From Anaerolineaceae bacterium (GTDB lineage: Bacteria > Chloroflexota > Anaerolineae > Anaerolineales > Villigracilaceae), in contig VFKQ01000148.1 of assembly GCA_009885445.1 (NCBI GenBank), positions 1 through 45,326 on the forward strand: a stretch of DNA of 45,326 nucleotides, read 5' to 3'. The position numbers and the translations under genes were made by a program. The notes under the pieces were generated by a model. The model made no database searches and had not been told where the DNA came from. It worked only from the letters and a program-made list of their open reading frames with translations. This document shows positions 44,266-45,326 of this stretch, piece by piece (positions within the stretch are counted from its first letter, which is position 1; each line of letters opens with the position of its first letter).

Positions 44266-45326
44266 ATGCTGACTGAACTGCGCATCCAAAATTTTGCCAT
44301 CATCGACCGCCTCGAGCTCGCCCTCGGAGCGGGTTTAATTATTCTGACGGGGGAAACCGGCGCTGGTAAATCCATCATCCTCGACGCGGTGGTGACTCTC
44401 ATCGGCGGTCGCGCCGACGCAACCCTCGTCCGCGCGGACTCAGACGCGGCCTTCGTCGAGGGCACATTCACCCTCGAGGGGTCCGCGAAAGACGCGGCGC
44501 ACGAAATTCTCAATCGCGAAGAATTAATGGACGACCCCAACTTCGTCACGCTCACTCGCGAAGTCCGCCGCGAGGGCCGCTCTGCCGCGCGCATCAATGG
44601 CCGCACCGTGAACGTGGCCCTGCTTCGAGAACTGGGCGCGGTGCTGATCGATATCCACGGCCAGTCGGAACATCTGTCCCTGCTCGACCCGCGCGCGCAT
44701 TTGGGATTACTGGATCGCTACTCGGATGTCGGCGCACTGCTGACAGATTATCGCAAGACCTACCACGCGCTGACAGATTTGCGCCGCGAGTTAACCGACC
44801 TGCGCGCCGCGCAAACTGACACCGTGCGCCGCACCGAGATGCTCACCTTTCAAGCGGACGAAATCGAAGACGCGAAATTAAAAAAGGGTGAAGACGACGA
44901 ATTAAAAAAAGAACGTGACCGACTCGCCAACGCCGAGTCTCTCGCCGAGCACGCGCAGGAAGCGCTGACGATTCTCGACGAGTCCACGCCCGAGATTTCC
45001 GCCGCCTCCGATTTGGTGGGGCAGGCCGCGCAGGCCATGTCTTCGCTGGCCAAGACCGACCCCTCGCAGGCTGAACTCTCTGAACGCGCCGACCTACTCC
45101 TCGAAAATCTCACCGACCTGACGCGCGACCTGCGCGACTACCTCGAGGGCATCGAATTTAATCCGCGCCGCCTCGAGGAAGTGGAGGAGCGGCTCAATCT
45201 CATCTATCAACTGACGCGCAAATATGGCGGGAACATTGAGTCGGTCAACAAATTTGGCGCAGACGCGCGCGCGCAACTTGAGAATCTGTCCACGGCGGTT
45301 GAGCGCATCGAAGAATTGAGCGCGCA
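44266..45326 (+). CDS. recN: DNA repair protein RecN, N-terminal part (runs off window)
   Basis: 353 codons from ATG 44266 to the window edge; the full family length is about 550-580. An SMC-like ATPase for double-strand break repair. MLTELRIQNFAIIDRLELALGAGLIILTGETGAGKSIILDAV contains the Walker A motif, then LIGGRADATLVR, LTREVRREGRSAARINGRTVNVALLRELG and IDIHGQSEHLSLLDPRAHL, all RecN blocks. From about residue 160 a coiled coil begins (DLRRELTDLRAAQTDTVRRTEML ... LKKERDRLANAES). It starts two bases after the B-box protein gene, so the two are probably cotranscribed. Confidence 0.95.
   Translation, partial: MLTELRIQNFAIIDRLELALGAGLIILTGETGAGKSIILDAVVTLIGGRADATLVRADSDAAFVEGTFTLEGSAKDAAHEILNREELMDDPNFVTLTREVRREGRSAARINGRTVNVALLRELGAVLIDIHGQSEHLSLLDPRAHLGLLDRYSDVGALLTDYRKTYHALTDLRRELTDLRAAQTDTVRRTEMLTFQADEIEDAKLKKGEDDELKKERDRLANAESLAEHAQEALTILDESTPEISAASDLVGQAAQAMSSLAKTDPSQAELSERADLLLENLTDLTRDLRDYLEGIEFNPRRLEEVEERLNLIYQLTRKYGGNIESVNKFGADARAQLENLSTAVERIEELSA

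Overview
The window looks like a chromosome segment of an uncultured Chloroflexota, most likely Anaerolineae. This is inferred from gene content and repeat style; no rRNA is present to confirm it. Supporting traits are the SpoIIIAA-like ATPase with an R3H tail, a secreted NBR1-Ig-like protein, SH3b lipoproteins with Thr/Pro linkers, a bi-domain MDR/Gfo oxidoreductase, a DnaD-like primosome protein beside a DnaC-type loader, many PIN-type toxin-antitoxin loci, and very abundant intergenic palindromes. There are about 43 intact or edge-cut protein genes, one tRNA-Lys(CUU), five broken genes and more than 20 repeat or hairpin elements.

Layout. 1-776: a partial uncharacterised protein, possibly nuclease-like, running off the left edge. 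933-3359: a defence/addiction island on the minus strand (small membrane protein, two PIN/AbrB pairs, an MNT nucleotidyltransferase with a HepT-like remnant). 3413-6714: Rieske oxygenase and bi-domain oxidoreductase. 6945-8825: M29 aminopeptidase, rhodanese, tRNA-Lys. 9094-13013: SH3b lipoprotein, a zinc-ribbon membrane protein, then panE and panB (two pantothenate steps). 13397-14282: YtxH-like protein, and a PIN protein with a 57-residue partner. 14279-20323: envelope/polysaccharide genes (GT4 glycosyltransferase, CheY-like receiver, UDP-glucose dehydrogenase, methyltransferase, GT-C-like membrane protein), interrupted by a repeat element carrying a broken four-helix-bundle ORF. 20533-24838: secreted NBR1-Ig protein, then a two-component pair. 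25160-29941: a decayed zone with an ISAzo13-like transposase fragment, the R3H ATPase, a broken thymidylate kinase copy, a DUF433/DUF5615 pair and two truncated genes joined end to end. 29983-33376: nicotinate phosphoribosyltransferase, an isochorismatase/nicotinamidase-family hydrolase and an FTR1-type iron permease. 33777-37894: a replication cluster transcribed leftward (bifunctional nuclease, dnaB, DnaD-like, double-AAA DnaC-like). 38094-45326: intact tmk, DUF4230 protein, PhnD-type lipoprotein, acyl-CoA mutase large subunit, NAD kinase, B-box membrane protein and the start of recN.

How the genes fit together. PanE and PanB supply pantoate for CoA, and a CoA-thioester mutase is encoded further right. 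The nicotinamidase-like hydrolase, nicotinate phosphoribosyltransferase and NAD kinase are successive NAD(P) steps, although NAD kinase lies elsewhere. DnaB, DnaD-like and DnaC-like proteins form a helicase-loading module.

The most striking signal is the repeat layer. Several unrelated families of imperfect hairpins, built from short quasi-periodic words, fill most intergenic spaces. They also reach into genes: they encode linkers, a lipoprotein signal peptide, C-terminal tails, and start or stop codons. One pair of arms encloses a four-helix-bundle (S23/Avd-like) ORF, which suggests that at least this family is or was a mobile element.
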